In this document: in pieces, positions 35,346 to 44,346 of the stretch
How the letters are laid out: each line of letters starts with the position of its first letter
How positions within the stretch are numbered: the stretch's first letter is position 1
Origin: Cristatella mucedo
Lineage: Eukaryota; Bryozoa; Phylactolaemata; Cristatellidae
Assembly: GCA_009760855.2 (NCBI GenBank)
Contig: WPIO01000026.1
Coordinates: 2,610,001 to 2,674,000, forward strand
Direction of reading: 5' to 3'
DNA length: 64,000 nt
Notes under the pieces: generated by a model
The model's input: only the letters and a program-made list of their open reading frames with translations
What the model was told of the DNA's origin: nothing
Databases searched by the model: none
Translations under genes and position numbers: made by a program

Positions 35346-36457
35346 ATGATTAAAGGTAAAATATACTCAAGTAAAAACAATCCTTACAGAGGAAGTGTTC
35401 AAGAAGCATTAGATTTAGAGGATAAACATACTAATTTAGAAAGATTATGTGTTGTTAGTATTCTTGATAATTCTCAAGAGATACAAAGAATTGAGTCAGA
35501 AATGCAAGCAAGAGATAGAGCAGAACATGAATTGAATGAACGTGCATTAGAGAAATCAACAGATAATTCAGGTAATATTGCTATTGATAAACTAAAAAAG
35601 TTAGACCTACACTTGCAATACAACTGGAAAAAATGAACACGTACAAAAAGCATTGGGTTATGATGTTATTGAATATAGTGATAAGCTAAAACGTTTAATG
35701 GAAAGTATGAACTTAGATTATAAAGACAAGTTTAAAAATAAACTAGAATACAAAGATGAAATAAAGAAAGTATTAGATCAAGCACGAAAAGCATTAGAAG
35801 AAAAATCAACACCAGATATTACAAGTGAATTTACAAGAGCTGTTGATGCATTTAAAAAAGGAGAACCTATTAAATGTTAATATAATTAATGGAGCAATTA
35901 AAAATGCCCCTAATAATGAAACAATGGCAATAGGAAATTTACTTCTGAAATTCTTATGTTAATCCTTCAACTGGTACTAGAAAAGTAAAGAGAGTTAAAG
36001 CAAAAGTAATTAAACCTCCTGCAAATGCTGCTCCTATTGAAGCACCTGTTCCTCAAAGTGAAAAAGAAGTTATTCTTGGAATTACTAAAGGTAAAATGTG
36101 AAATGAGAAACTCTAGATAATCTTGATGAAAGTAATACAGAGTTATATGAAGGAGGTCTTTTCAATATGTTTACTGAATTTTATTCTAAGCCAAATAAAA
36201 CTCAAAAAGAAAGTAAGATTGTTGAATATCTTGGAGAACAGTTTAATCCACAAGCTACAGGTAAAGGAGTAGAAGTAATTCCGTTAGTTGTAAGTAGTGA
36301 AAAAGAAGTCTTTGATAAGATTGATCTATGGCTTCGTGAACTTGCTGCAGGTAATAGAGGTGTAATAAGTTCTATCAGTTCTGCTGTTAATTATCTAGCT
36401 AGATCTCGAAAAGCTCCAAAGAGTCATGTTGCAAAAATAAACAAATCTTTTATATAA
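35346..36457 (+). pseudogene. Viral coiled-coil protein of unknown function, ~365 aa
   Basis: The ATG at 35,346 follows GAATATAGGTAAA and overlaps no other ORF, so it is preferred over a frame opening at the ATPase stop. Segments: KGKIYSSKNNPYRGSVQEAL with a Glu/Arg/Leu-rich helical region (to ~35,600), KNKLEYKDEIKKVLDQARKA, a Pro/Ala linker (PPANAAPIEAPVPQSEKE, ~36,030) and a C-terminal block with FTEFYSKPNKTQKESKIVEY. Frameshifts near 35,600, 35,950 and 36,100. Its place between ATPase and capsid genes suggests a virion component; not recognised. Confidence 0.55.
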
Positions 36458-36466
36458 TATATAGGA
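36458..36466 (+). promoter_or_regulatory. TATATAG start motif
   Basis: TATATAGGA directly precedes the ATG at 36,467. Confidence 0.6.
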
Positions 36467-37341
36467 ATGAGTGATTTGTAAAAAAGTGTTAACGATATAC
36501 TTAAGAGTGTTGAAAGTATTAGAAAATCTAGTCAAGCAAGTAAAGAAGGATATGTTTTTAATATATCTGGAAATACTAATCCTATTAGAACTCGTGCTAA
36601 TACACCAACATTATTAAAAGGTAAAAACTTTAAGATTTGTTTTAAGAAGTTTGTTGGTTCTAATTCTATTAGAAATACAAAAGATACTAACAATACTTTT
36701 GTTTATAAAGTTACTGGTGGATCAGAACAAACAATTACAGTAAGACCTGGAATATATACTGCAGATGATGATGATCAGATGATGTAAACATTGGTATTGT
36801 TGATGTAATTAATAATTCAATTACACAATCTGGTGCAACAACAGATAAATTTGTAGTAGGTGTTGATACTGCTACCGCTAATTCTTGGGTTACATTACCT
36901 GTTGGTTGGACATTTCTTTCAGGTAAACCTAGTATTTATAGTGTTCCTTGTTTTACTGCTGATGCTTATACAACTCTTTCAAGTGCAGACTTTACTAAAT
37001 TGCATTATGATATTACTCCTGTTATTTGTACCCCTAATACAAAGATTGCATCTGAAAATGAAGTTTTTGTTTCTGATCTAAATCTTATACTTATAAGTTG
37101 TAATATGGTTGCTAGTGGAACAAGTTTTAATAATGGAGGTGAAACACAAGTATTAACAAGCTTTGCTTGTAATTCACCTCCATGGCAACAAATGGTTCAT
37201 GAACCAACTACTATTGAATATCATAATGTAGCAAGTGATTCTATTTCTGATATAATAATTACTGTTACTGATCAGAATATAAAATTATTAAATTTTAATT
37301 TGCAACAAATTACAGTTGTTATAGAAATTCTTGAAGTTTAA
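36467..37341 (+). pseudogene. Minor capsid-type (penton-like) protein, candidate 1
   Basis: The ATG at 36,467 is followed after four codons by a TAA. Then come NDILKSVESIRKSSQASKEG, a Thr/Asn-rich beta-type region, a frameshift near 36,780, and a C-terminal half with WVTLPVGWTFLSGKPSIYSV and QMVHEPTTIEYHNVASDSIS. The ending IIITVTDQNIKLLNFN + VVIEI resembles the closing strands of Polinton minor capsid proteins (single jelly roll). About 290 codons. It lies directly upstream of a second protein of similar style; which of the two is the true penton is uncertain. Confidence 0.55.
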
Positions 37342-37350
37342 TAGAAGAAA

Positions 37351-38255
37351 ATGTCGATAAGATTAACTGGAACAAGCAGTTCAGAATCAAAAACATTAGT
37401 TCCACCGCTTATGCTCGGATCTTATTCAGGTTATAATAAAATTGGTTTACGAAGAGTAGAGTTTACTTATACTAATGGAACAATATCAAATGCTATTAAA
37501 GATCTTAATGATAAACTTCGGTTTAGACGGATTATAAGTGACATAACTAATACATATACCACAATTGCTCCCGGTTATTATGATTCAAATAAAATTGTTG
37601 CTGCTCTAAATAGAGCGTATTATCAGAGCCTCAACCTAAGACAGCTATTGCAGCTGGAGATGGATCAAAAACGACTTCTACAAATAGTGCTTTTTATGAT
37701 ACAACAAGAAAAATAGTACAGGTATAAAAATTTAGTGTAGATACAGATGATAGAATATTAATGCAAGTAGTTGGTGATTATGTTCTACTCGGAAGTAATT
37801 CCAATGTTGCTGTATATTCAATTGGAGATACATTAGGTTTCAATTCAAATCAGCAAGGAACATTTGATAGTTCTCTTGTAGGCGGAACTCCTCATCAGAC
37901 CATAGAAAAAGCAATGTATTTCACTGGTATTTATAAAGCATGGAATAAAATGGTATTACCAGATAATAAAGGAATGCGATGGATAAGTGTCGATTGTGAT
38001 TTAGTTGATCCTTTTAAAAATTACGTAGAAAGAAGAAAAGGGTTTTTAGAACAATCTACTTCTTTATATATTATTGATATTGATGATCTTAATCCAGGTG
38101 AAAAGGTTGATCTACATATTCCTAATTTATTATATCTACCAACACGTGGTGATATAAATGCAATAAGTAGTTTTAAAATAGGATAAAGTGATCAAAATGG
38201 AAATGCTGTAAATATGATTACTGATGTAGTTGCAACGATAGAAATTTCAAAGTAT
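37351..38255 (+). pseudogene. Minor capsid-type protein, candidate 2
   Basis: MSIRLTGTSSSESKTLVPPL opens the frame. ALKDLND-like helices and IAPGYYDSNKIVAALNRAYY follow, then a frameshift near 37,630, a TAA near 37,725, and a long open part with ILMQVVGDYVLLGSN, LGFNSNQQGTFDSSLVGG, MRWISVDCDLVDPF and LYIIDIDDLNPGEKVDLHIP. A TAA at 38,184 is followed in frame by GNAVNMITDVVATIEI. The pattern of ligand-facing loops and final strands fits the minor capsid protein of this virus group. It runs in frame into a pVI/pX-like peptide. Confidence 0.6.
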
Positions 38256-38262
38256 TATAGAG

Positions 38263-38896
38263 CAATGGGTAGTTATGCGAGAGTTGGTCATAGTAGAATT
38301 CATGGAGGAAAATATCATGGATATGGATTGCTTGATAAAGTAATTAAAGGAGTTGGTAAAGTAGCACCTGTTGTAACCGGATTAACTTCTATGGATAATA
38401 ATGATAATAATAATAATTCACTTGATAAAGCGCCCTCAGAGAACTTAATCTCTCTCTAGGCGCTTAAACTATTGCTAACAAAGGTATTGATATGCATCAA
38501 GTAAGAAAACTTACTTGGCTACAAACTAAAAATGAAAAGATAGATCAAGATTATGCTATTAAACGTAAAGAGATGGATGATAAACTTGAAAAGGAGAGAA
38601 GAAAGAAAGAACTTGAATATGAACTTGAGAGGAAAAAAAGAAGAAGATTATGATAGAAAGATGAAAGAAATGGATCTTGAGATTAAACGTGCAATGCTAG
38701 AAAAACTCAAGCCAAAATCTAAAAAAGTCATAAAGCAAAGATGAAAGAAGAAGCAGAAGTAGAAGACTATTCAGAGACTCTTAAAGAGAATGATCCAAAG
38801 GCATGTAATGAAATAGAGAAAGTAATTCGTGCTAAAGTTTTTGTTCCCTATACTCCTAGACCTGATGGTTATGGTGGAAACATGAAGAAAAAATAG
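38263..38896 (+). pseudogene. Basic/amphipathic viral protein broken by a LINE tail
   Basis: From the Met at 38,263: GSYARVGHSRIHGGKYHGYG, then LLDKVIKGVGKVAPVVTGL, an amphipathic helix like those of adenovirus-type membrane-lytic or core peptides. The frame is then interrupted by a 70-bp LINE tail (38,396-38,466). Beyond it a Lys/Glu-rich coiled-coil section (MHQVRKLTWLQTKNEKIDQD; ELEYELERKKRRR) and KVFVPYTPRPDGYGGNMKKK end at a TAG at 38,894. Frameshifts near 38,630 and 38,740. Function inferred from resemblance only. Confidence 0.5.
38396..38466 (-). mobile_element. LINE 3'-tail insertion in the viral genome
   Basis: TAATAATGATAATAATAATA, then CACTTGATAAAGCGCCCTCA and TCTCTCTCTAGGCGCTT: the LINE tail in minus orientation, truncated to ~70 bp, inserted in the amphipathic-protein gene. 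Confidence 0.92.
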
Positions 38897-38954
38897 GAGC
38901 TGGCTTATATATTCAAACTAGAGAATAATTTTTAGTTTCTTATACAGAGAAGAA

Positions 38955-40477
38955 ATGGCATATGCACCTATCGATAGAATACTTGAACCTGGAGATCCTG
39001 AGTTCCCTGACTATAAACTTTTAGAGATTATCAATTTCGAGAGTTTTATCAAACTAATGGCATTGAAACTGATAGCATTGCAAGTAAACTAGTAACATTT
39101 ATTGTTCCTGGTGAACAAAAAACATGCTATGTTTTATCTGATGGTTATCTTTTACTTGAAGGTCAAATACAAGCACAAACTGCCGCTGGTGGTGCTTTTA
39201 CTGCTCCCGCTAGAGCTCTTTCTGTTGGATTTGTTAACAATGCTGGTGCCTGGATGTTCAATAGCATGAGAGTTAGGCTTGGTGCTGAAGAGATTGAAAG
39301 TAATCCACTAACGCAAGGAGTTGGAACTGTTTCAACACTAATGGACCTCCTATGCTATCCAATTAATTACAATAGAACTGAAGGTCTTGCAACTGGATGG
39401 AAAAAAGATGAAGCCAGTTCAATGGAAGATATGTTTACAGGACTTACTTCATATGCTAGTCCTGCTGCTTCTGGAGCTACCACTTCAAACATTGGATTTG
39501 TATATAGAAGGGGTGTTATAAACAATATTGTTAATGAGAATGGAAATTTTAGTATTGCTCATCCACTATCAAGAATTTCTGGCTTTTGTGCTGATATGAA
39601 TAAAGTTCTTTACAATATTCCATTAACACTTGAAATGACAAGAGTTGGTGGATTAGATAAAGATGCTATTCTAACTGGTACATCTGGTGCTGCAAATATT
39701 ATGAGAAAGAGATGTGCTTATGGTGCTGCAGCAGATGGTACTTGCAATGCTTTCAAAATTGTAATGTCAAAAATGAGACTTGTTGTTCTATGTGTTGTAC
39801 CAAAAGAAAGTATTCAAAGAGCACTTGCTGATATTTTAAGTGAGAGATCTAAGAAAATTAGACTTAACTACAGAGTTAGACGATATGAAAACTCTACAAT
39901 TACATCCCTTAATCAAGGCACTAAATTCACTAAAACTCTATCAGTTCAAAATACAATTGATAAAGTTTGATGGTTGATTGTTGCAGCCCAAAATTATGAT
40001 AAATATTATAATTATGCTGGTAATCCTTGTACTTACAATCGCTGTGATATTAAAAGTGTTTCTGTACTTGCTAATGGATCTAAACAATACCCTTCTGCTT
40101 TAAGATCATGTTTGCCAAAACTTAGAAAATGTGCTCCAGCTTATATGGATTTCACAACTTTTAGCGAACAATATCTTGGTCTTAATGAGATTACTGAACC
40201 TGTTGGTGTTACTTATCCTGAGTGGGTGACTCTTTATTCTATTAATGTTGTTGACTTTCAATACAATGATGAACCTCTTAGAGTAACTTCTAGACTTGAT
40301 GTAACTATTGAATGTAATAGTCCTCTACCTCAACAAAATACTCCGTCAATTATTATTCACTATTTGACTATTTGTGAGAATAGTGCTGAACTAACATCAA
40401 ATGGTAGTGGAGCTAACTTTACTTGCAGTAAAGGAATGACTGTTTATGATGAAAAACAATTTTTAATAAAATTATAA
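38955..40477 (+). pseudogene. Major capsid protein (double jelly roll)
   Basis: The ATG at 38,955 gives MAYAPIDRILEPGDPEFPDY. A single frameshift near 39,040 leads into KLVTFIVPGEQKTCYVLSDG. An 'AGAWMFNSMRVRLGAEEIES' block follows (~39,245), then CADMNKVLYNIPLTLEMTRV (~39,590). A single in-frame TGA at 39,968 falls just before the conserved WLIVAAQN (~39,975), after which the frame is open to 40,477. About 507 codons, a normal length for Polinton MCPs; it forms the icosahedral shell. Only two lesions. Confidence 0.9.
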
Positions 40478-41263
40478 TGTCTAAATATAATGCAAAAAAA
40501 ATTTTTATCCAAGGGACTGATGAGTGGAAGAGAGATATGAATTTGAATATTGGTGGATCCGAAGTTTAGTCTGTTTAAGGAAAGAATATGGTTTTTGGTT
40601 CCCAAATTGATTGTGATATTGAATTAATTGCAAACAGAAAACTAAACAAAATATATTTAAAATTCTCAGCCAATGAGATTTCCTCAAATGATATTTGGTA
40701 AAGAGTTTGAACCTATTGCTATTAAATTTCCAGAAATGAAATTAGATAGAAAGATTGAATGTGCTAATGATTGCTTTACTAGCGATGCTGTATATTGTTA
40801 TTCTCCAGATGGTATTATTGATAAAGATACACTAATAGAAATAAAATGCTCATCGAGTAGAAGTATAGTTGAAGAATTTATACCAAAACAATATTTAGCG
40901 GTGTGTTTATTAGGATTACATGTATTAAAATTAAGTAGGTGTTTCTATAGTTAATTTGAAATATTTGTTGAGGGTTTGAATTGCATTAAAAAACCCAAAG
41001 ATTATGTTGCGGCAGGAACAGTTTTTATTCCAACGAATAATGTTTTTGATCTGCCAATTCGTGTTCCTTTGTTTATGTATCTTTTAAAAGATGAAAAGTA
41101 CTTTGATTTCGAATTTAGTATTCTTTCTGATTATGGTCGTTTTTCAAATAAGAAGATTTTTGGTTTTGATGTAAAATATTATATACAAAAAGTAGAAATA
41201 CAAGTTTTTGAAGAGCAAGATCCATTCAGATATGCTAATAATAAGCTAGAATGTATCCAGTAG
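40477..41263 (+). pseudogene. YqaJ-like viral exonuclease/recombinase
   Basis: From the ATG at 40,477: GTDEWKRDMNLNIGGSEV, two stops, then a shift near 40,670 to RFPQMIFGKEFEPIAIKFPE. The PD-(D/E)XK core follows: CYSPDGII (Asp), LIEIKCSSS (Glu-x-Lys) and FIPKQYLAVCLLG (Gln). A TAA at 40,952 interrupts; the same frame then continues to 41,263 with KDYVAAGTVFIPTNN. Lambda-exonuclease-like nucleases of this kind process DNA ends in replication or recombination. Placement right after the MCP. Confidence 0.75.
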
Positions 41264-41314
41264 TTGGAGAAATATTAAATACAATTAAAGTATTGTTTAA
41301 TAAATATATTGAAA

Positions 41315-42190
41315 ATGAGCAAAGTTCACATTGAAGATTTCGTATCAAAAGTTAATGGTATTATCCTATCAGACTTAAATGCAAATGGAAACAGAATTGT
41401 AAATTTATCAGATCCAGTTAATGATTCTGATGCAGTAAAAAAGTCTTATGCAGATGCTAACTGTGTTGTTAATTCAGGAACAACACTTAATCTTGCTGGT
41501 AAAAGTATTACTAATCTTGGAGCAGGAGTAAATCCTGGCGACGGAATTAATATTTCACAAATAAATAACTACGTTTAAAAAACTGGTGATGCAATGTTAG
41601 GAGACTTAACCATGAATAGTTATGCTATAACATCTAATTATTGGAATTCATGTAATAAAAACCAGTAATATTAAATGAGGATTATTGTGTTACAAATGGT
41701 GCAATGAAAAGAGATGTATTACTTAAAGCATTTCCTTTAACAACAAACATTGATATGGGTGGTAATTCAATAGAAAACGTTGCAGAGCCTGTTAATGCTT
41801 CTGAAGTTGCATCTAAATCTTATGTAGATAAAACAGTTAAAAAAATAACAGAAGTAACAGCTATCTCAATTGATGTTAATTCAAAGAATTCAATTTTAAA
41901 TCTATCAACACTTATTTACGGACAAATAAAACAGCTCCAACTATAATGATATAAAATGTTATGGTTGTTGGAGCATCTAACTGTGTATTTCTAAAACCTC
42001 ATAGTGATATAACAGTTGTATCTGGAGATGTAAGAGCTAAAAATACTTCTCCAACAGGTGTTGACTGAAAGTATTATGTATATTTTACAAGATTACCAAC
42101 AGACTTACTTCATTGATACTACTGGAAAATTAAGAGTAAACCTCTTGGTTAGTTATGTACCCTCCTGGGAAGTATAAGTGAAATATTAAA
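41315..42190 (+). pseudogene. Short phage-fibre-like repeat protein
   Basis: ATG at 41,315 (preceded by TATATTGAAA): MSKVHIEDFVSKVNGIILSD, then three or more fibre repeats: NGNRIVNLSDPVNDSDAVKK (~41,390), GKSITNLGAGVNPGDG (~41,505) and, after a TAA and frame changes, GGNSIENVAEPVNASEVASK (~41,757). Then a Ser/Asn-rich region to about 41,946 and remnants to ~42,190. Same repeat type as the large minus-strand fibre gene, but much shorter. Dead. Confidence 0.78.
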
Positions 42191-42274
42191 ACTATTAACT
42201 AATTTAAATTTTTTGCTCAACGTTTACCTTTAACAAGAAGGAATAGTTTTGAAATAGCACAAATAGCTTCATGG

Positions 42275-42587
42275 TCTAAACAATGTTGTAAAGATGTGGA
42301 TCAACATTGTTTTTTAAGTGTTTCTTAACTAATGAATATAATTTAGTAGGTCTCTCTTTTTTAAATGAATTAAAATGTATGTCACAGTATGAACAGATTA
42401 TAATTGTATCATTCCGCATAATACTAGAATCAAATTCTGTTTCATTCATATTTCTATCACAGATATCACAACTTATTTTATATTTTTGTTTTGGTCTTTT
42501 TATTTTTTGATGACACTAAGGATGTCCTGATTCAAGGTATTCAGTTTCATTAAGTTTTTTTAAACATAAATCACAAAATATTTCCAT
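42275..42587 (-). pseudogene. Viral Cys-rich (zinc-finger-like) protein
   Basis: ATG at 42,587: MEIFCDLCLKKLNETEYLES, an in-frame TAG at 42,516, then KISCDICDRNMNETEFDS and IIICSYCDIHFNSFKKERPT, ending at a TAG at 42,275. Three CxxC pairs suggest one or two zinc-binding modules. Role unknown; possibly a transcription or recombination-directionality factor, as it shares its start region with the integrase. Confidence 0.65.
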
Positions 42588-42600
42588 TCTCTATAGAATG
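42585..42600. promoter_or_regulatory. Palindromic bidirectional start motif
   Basis: CATTCTCTATAGAATG is almost its own reverse complement and contains both start codons of the divergent Cys-rich and integrase genes, eleven bases apart. TATAG faces the plus gene and TATAGAG the minus gene. Confidence 0.7.
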
Positions 42601-43450
42601 TCATTTTTAACTCTAAATGAAAGAAAAAAAGAAGGTAAATTCAATCCTGACTCAGATATAAGTCAATTATTCAAACCAAGACCTAAGAATATTCCACGAG
42701 GTTTCTTTAATATTATTGAGCCTAATGAAAATCATCAAGCAGACATTTTATATATGCCTAATGATTCTGGGTATAAATATGCTTTGAGTGCTATTGATGT
42801 TGCTAGTAGATATAAAGATTCAAGACCACTTAAAACAAAGTCTTCTAAAGAAGTAACAAAAGCAATAATAGATATTTAGAGTAAAGGACCTTTGAAATGG
42901 CCAAAGAAAATGACAGTTGATCCAGAATCCGAGTTTAAAGGAGTGTTTGCTAAAGAAATGAAAAACCATGAAACACAAATTATTGAAGGTACTAGTAAAA
43001 AGAGTGCTGCATTAGTTGAAAGAATGAATAAAACCGTAGCTGAGAGAGCATTTATTGCACAGTATGAAAAAGAAATAGAAAGTATCAATAAAGGAGAATA
43101 TACTAGAAACAGAGAGTGGATTTATAATTTACCAAAGATTATTGATTATCTAAATAATAGTATTACAAAAGCAACTGGTGAAAAACCTGTTATAGCAATA
43201 AAAAAGGATAGTAAAACTAAAGAAACCAAAATATCATAGAAAAGTCGGAAAATAAGAAAACTTATTAGAATTTGGAACAACTGTTAGATATTTATTAGAA
43301 CCAGGTAAAGGAGAAGATGAAAAAAGAAGAAGAGCTACATATCCGATATGGAGTTTAACTAAACATAATATTGTTAGAATAGTGGTATTGCAAGAACAAC
43401 TGGTTAGATATTTCGTGAATGATGTTAAGAGAAGTTTTGTTAGAGAGTAG
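42598..43450 (+). pseudogene. Retroviral-type (rve) integrase
   Basis: Inserts viral DNA into the host chromosome. ATG at 42,598. Core: HQADILYMPNDSGYKYALSA (first Asp), the usual VASRYKDSRPLKTKSSKEV block, an in-frame TAG at 42,877-42,879, KKMTVDPESEFKGVFAKEM (second Asp) and ALVERMNKTVAERAFIAQYE (Glu). This is the DDE triad with Polinton-typical context. After a frameshift near 43,240 the C-terminal part reads FGTTVRYLLEPGKGEDEKRR and ATYPIWSLTKHNIVRI, ending SFVRE at 43,450, a SH3/chromodomain-like tail. One stop and one frameshift only. Confidence 0.93.
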
Positions 43451-43460
43451 TTACAAGTTA

Positions 43461-44117
43461 TTAAGACTTAGTATCACTTATATTTTCTAATGGATCAATT
43501 AATATTTCATTGAATTCTTCTTTAGTTATTTTATCATCATCTAAAGCATCTACTATCTTTGAAACTAAGTTATGATTTACTTGAAGAGTAGATCCATAAT
43601 CATAATCTGTTACTTTAATTTCTGGAATGCCATATTCTTCAAGTTCTTTCTCATAATCAACCTTAGTTTTCCAAGAATGTTCATCCTCATTACAAAAGCA
43701 TTCACTAGCACTATGATTACAACGATCATAATCTTCACTTTGTAGTTTTTAATTAATTGATAAAATCTCCTTATATTTCTCAGACCAACTCATTTTTTTA
43801 ATATCAGCACTTCTTTTTTCTTTACATTTCTTAATATGTTTTTCTATTCGTGTTTCCTTTCAAGAAATAGCTTTTTTAACAACACAATATAAAAGAGAAT
43901 CAATCTTGCAATATCTGTCAATTTTATCAAATAAACATGTACTATTTTCTAAGAAAGTATACTTTGTAACAAATGCACTTAGTTCTTTTACTTTAGTAAG
44001 AACATCAATGCTTCGAATATAATATCCATCAAATATTTTCTGAACTCGTCTTCTCCAAATACTTGCCTTTTCTCCTTTTCTTCTGAATAATGTTCTAGAA
44101 ATATATGACAATAGCAT
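43461..44117 (-). pseudogene. Viral protein of unknown function at the right TIR
   Basis: A single frame of 218 codons with two in-frame stops (TGA ~43,857 and TAA ~43,750). N-terminal: MLLSYISRTLFRRKGEKASI, WRRRVQKIFDGYYIRSIDVL; then Lys-rich KHIKKCKEKRSADIKK, a Cys/His-containing section (DRCNHSASECFCNEDEHSW) and an acidic C terminus (DALDDDKITKEEFNEI). The ATG is preceded by TATATAGCAA. It is outermost, transcribed inward from the right TIR, mirroring the polymerase at the left. Not recognised. Confidence 0.65.
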
Positions 44118-44130
44118 TTGCTATATAAGG
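44118..44130 (-). promoter_or_regulatory. TATATAG start motif at the right end
   Basis: On the minus strand CTTATATAGCAA immediately precedes the ATG at 44,117. The left end has TATATAG at the mirrored place (18,292-18,298). Confidence 0.6.
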
Positions 44131-44140
44131 TAATAATATT

Positions 44141-44331
44141 TCTGCTAAAATAAAATTAATGATTAAAGAACTATCAGCTTAGTAAACAAACTGACACAAA
44201 TGACTGAATTTAGTGTTGTGGGGATTTTACACGATACGATGTCGAGGAATTTTTTGACAGCCGATGGTGCAACCGAGGGTGGAGAAAAATTTCGCAGTGT
44301 CGTATCGGGTAGCATTCATACAACCGGCTGT
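44141..44331. repeat. Right terminal inverted repeat
   Basis: Inverted copy of 18,088-18,280, including its internal inverted repeat (44,214-44,239 against 44,299-44,324, 19 of 26 matching). Weaker similarity may extend to about 44,346. Confidence 0.95.
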
Positions 44332-44346
44332 CGATTGCTCCGAGAG

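Larger units (their letters stand above)
18088..44331. mobile_element. Endogenous Polinton/Maverick-type (adintovirus-like) virus
   Basis: A ~26.2-kb AT-rich block with terminal inverted repeats holds the full hallmark set of Polinton viruses: pPolB, rve integrase, A32-like ATPase, adenain-like protease, major and minor capsid proteins. It also has PLA2, zinc ribbon, YqaJ-like nuclease, fibre-like and homing-endonuclease-like genes. Removing the inserted LINE gives about 22.6 kb, at the large end for the family. Genes on the two strands form convergent and divergent blocks. Most ORFs have one to several stops or frameshifts, so it is an old, inactive integration. The exact end bases and the short target duplication cannot be fixed by eye. 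Confidence 0.95.
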
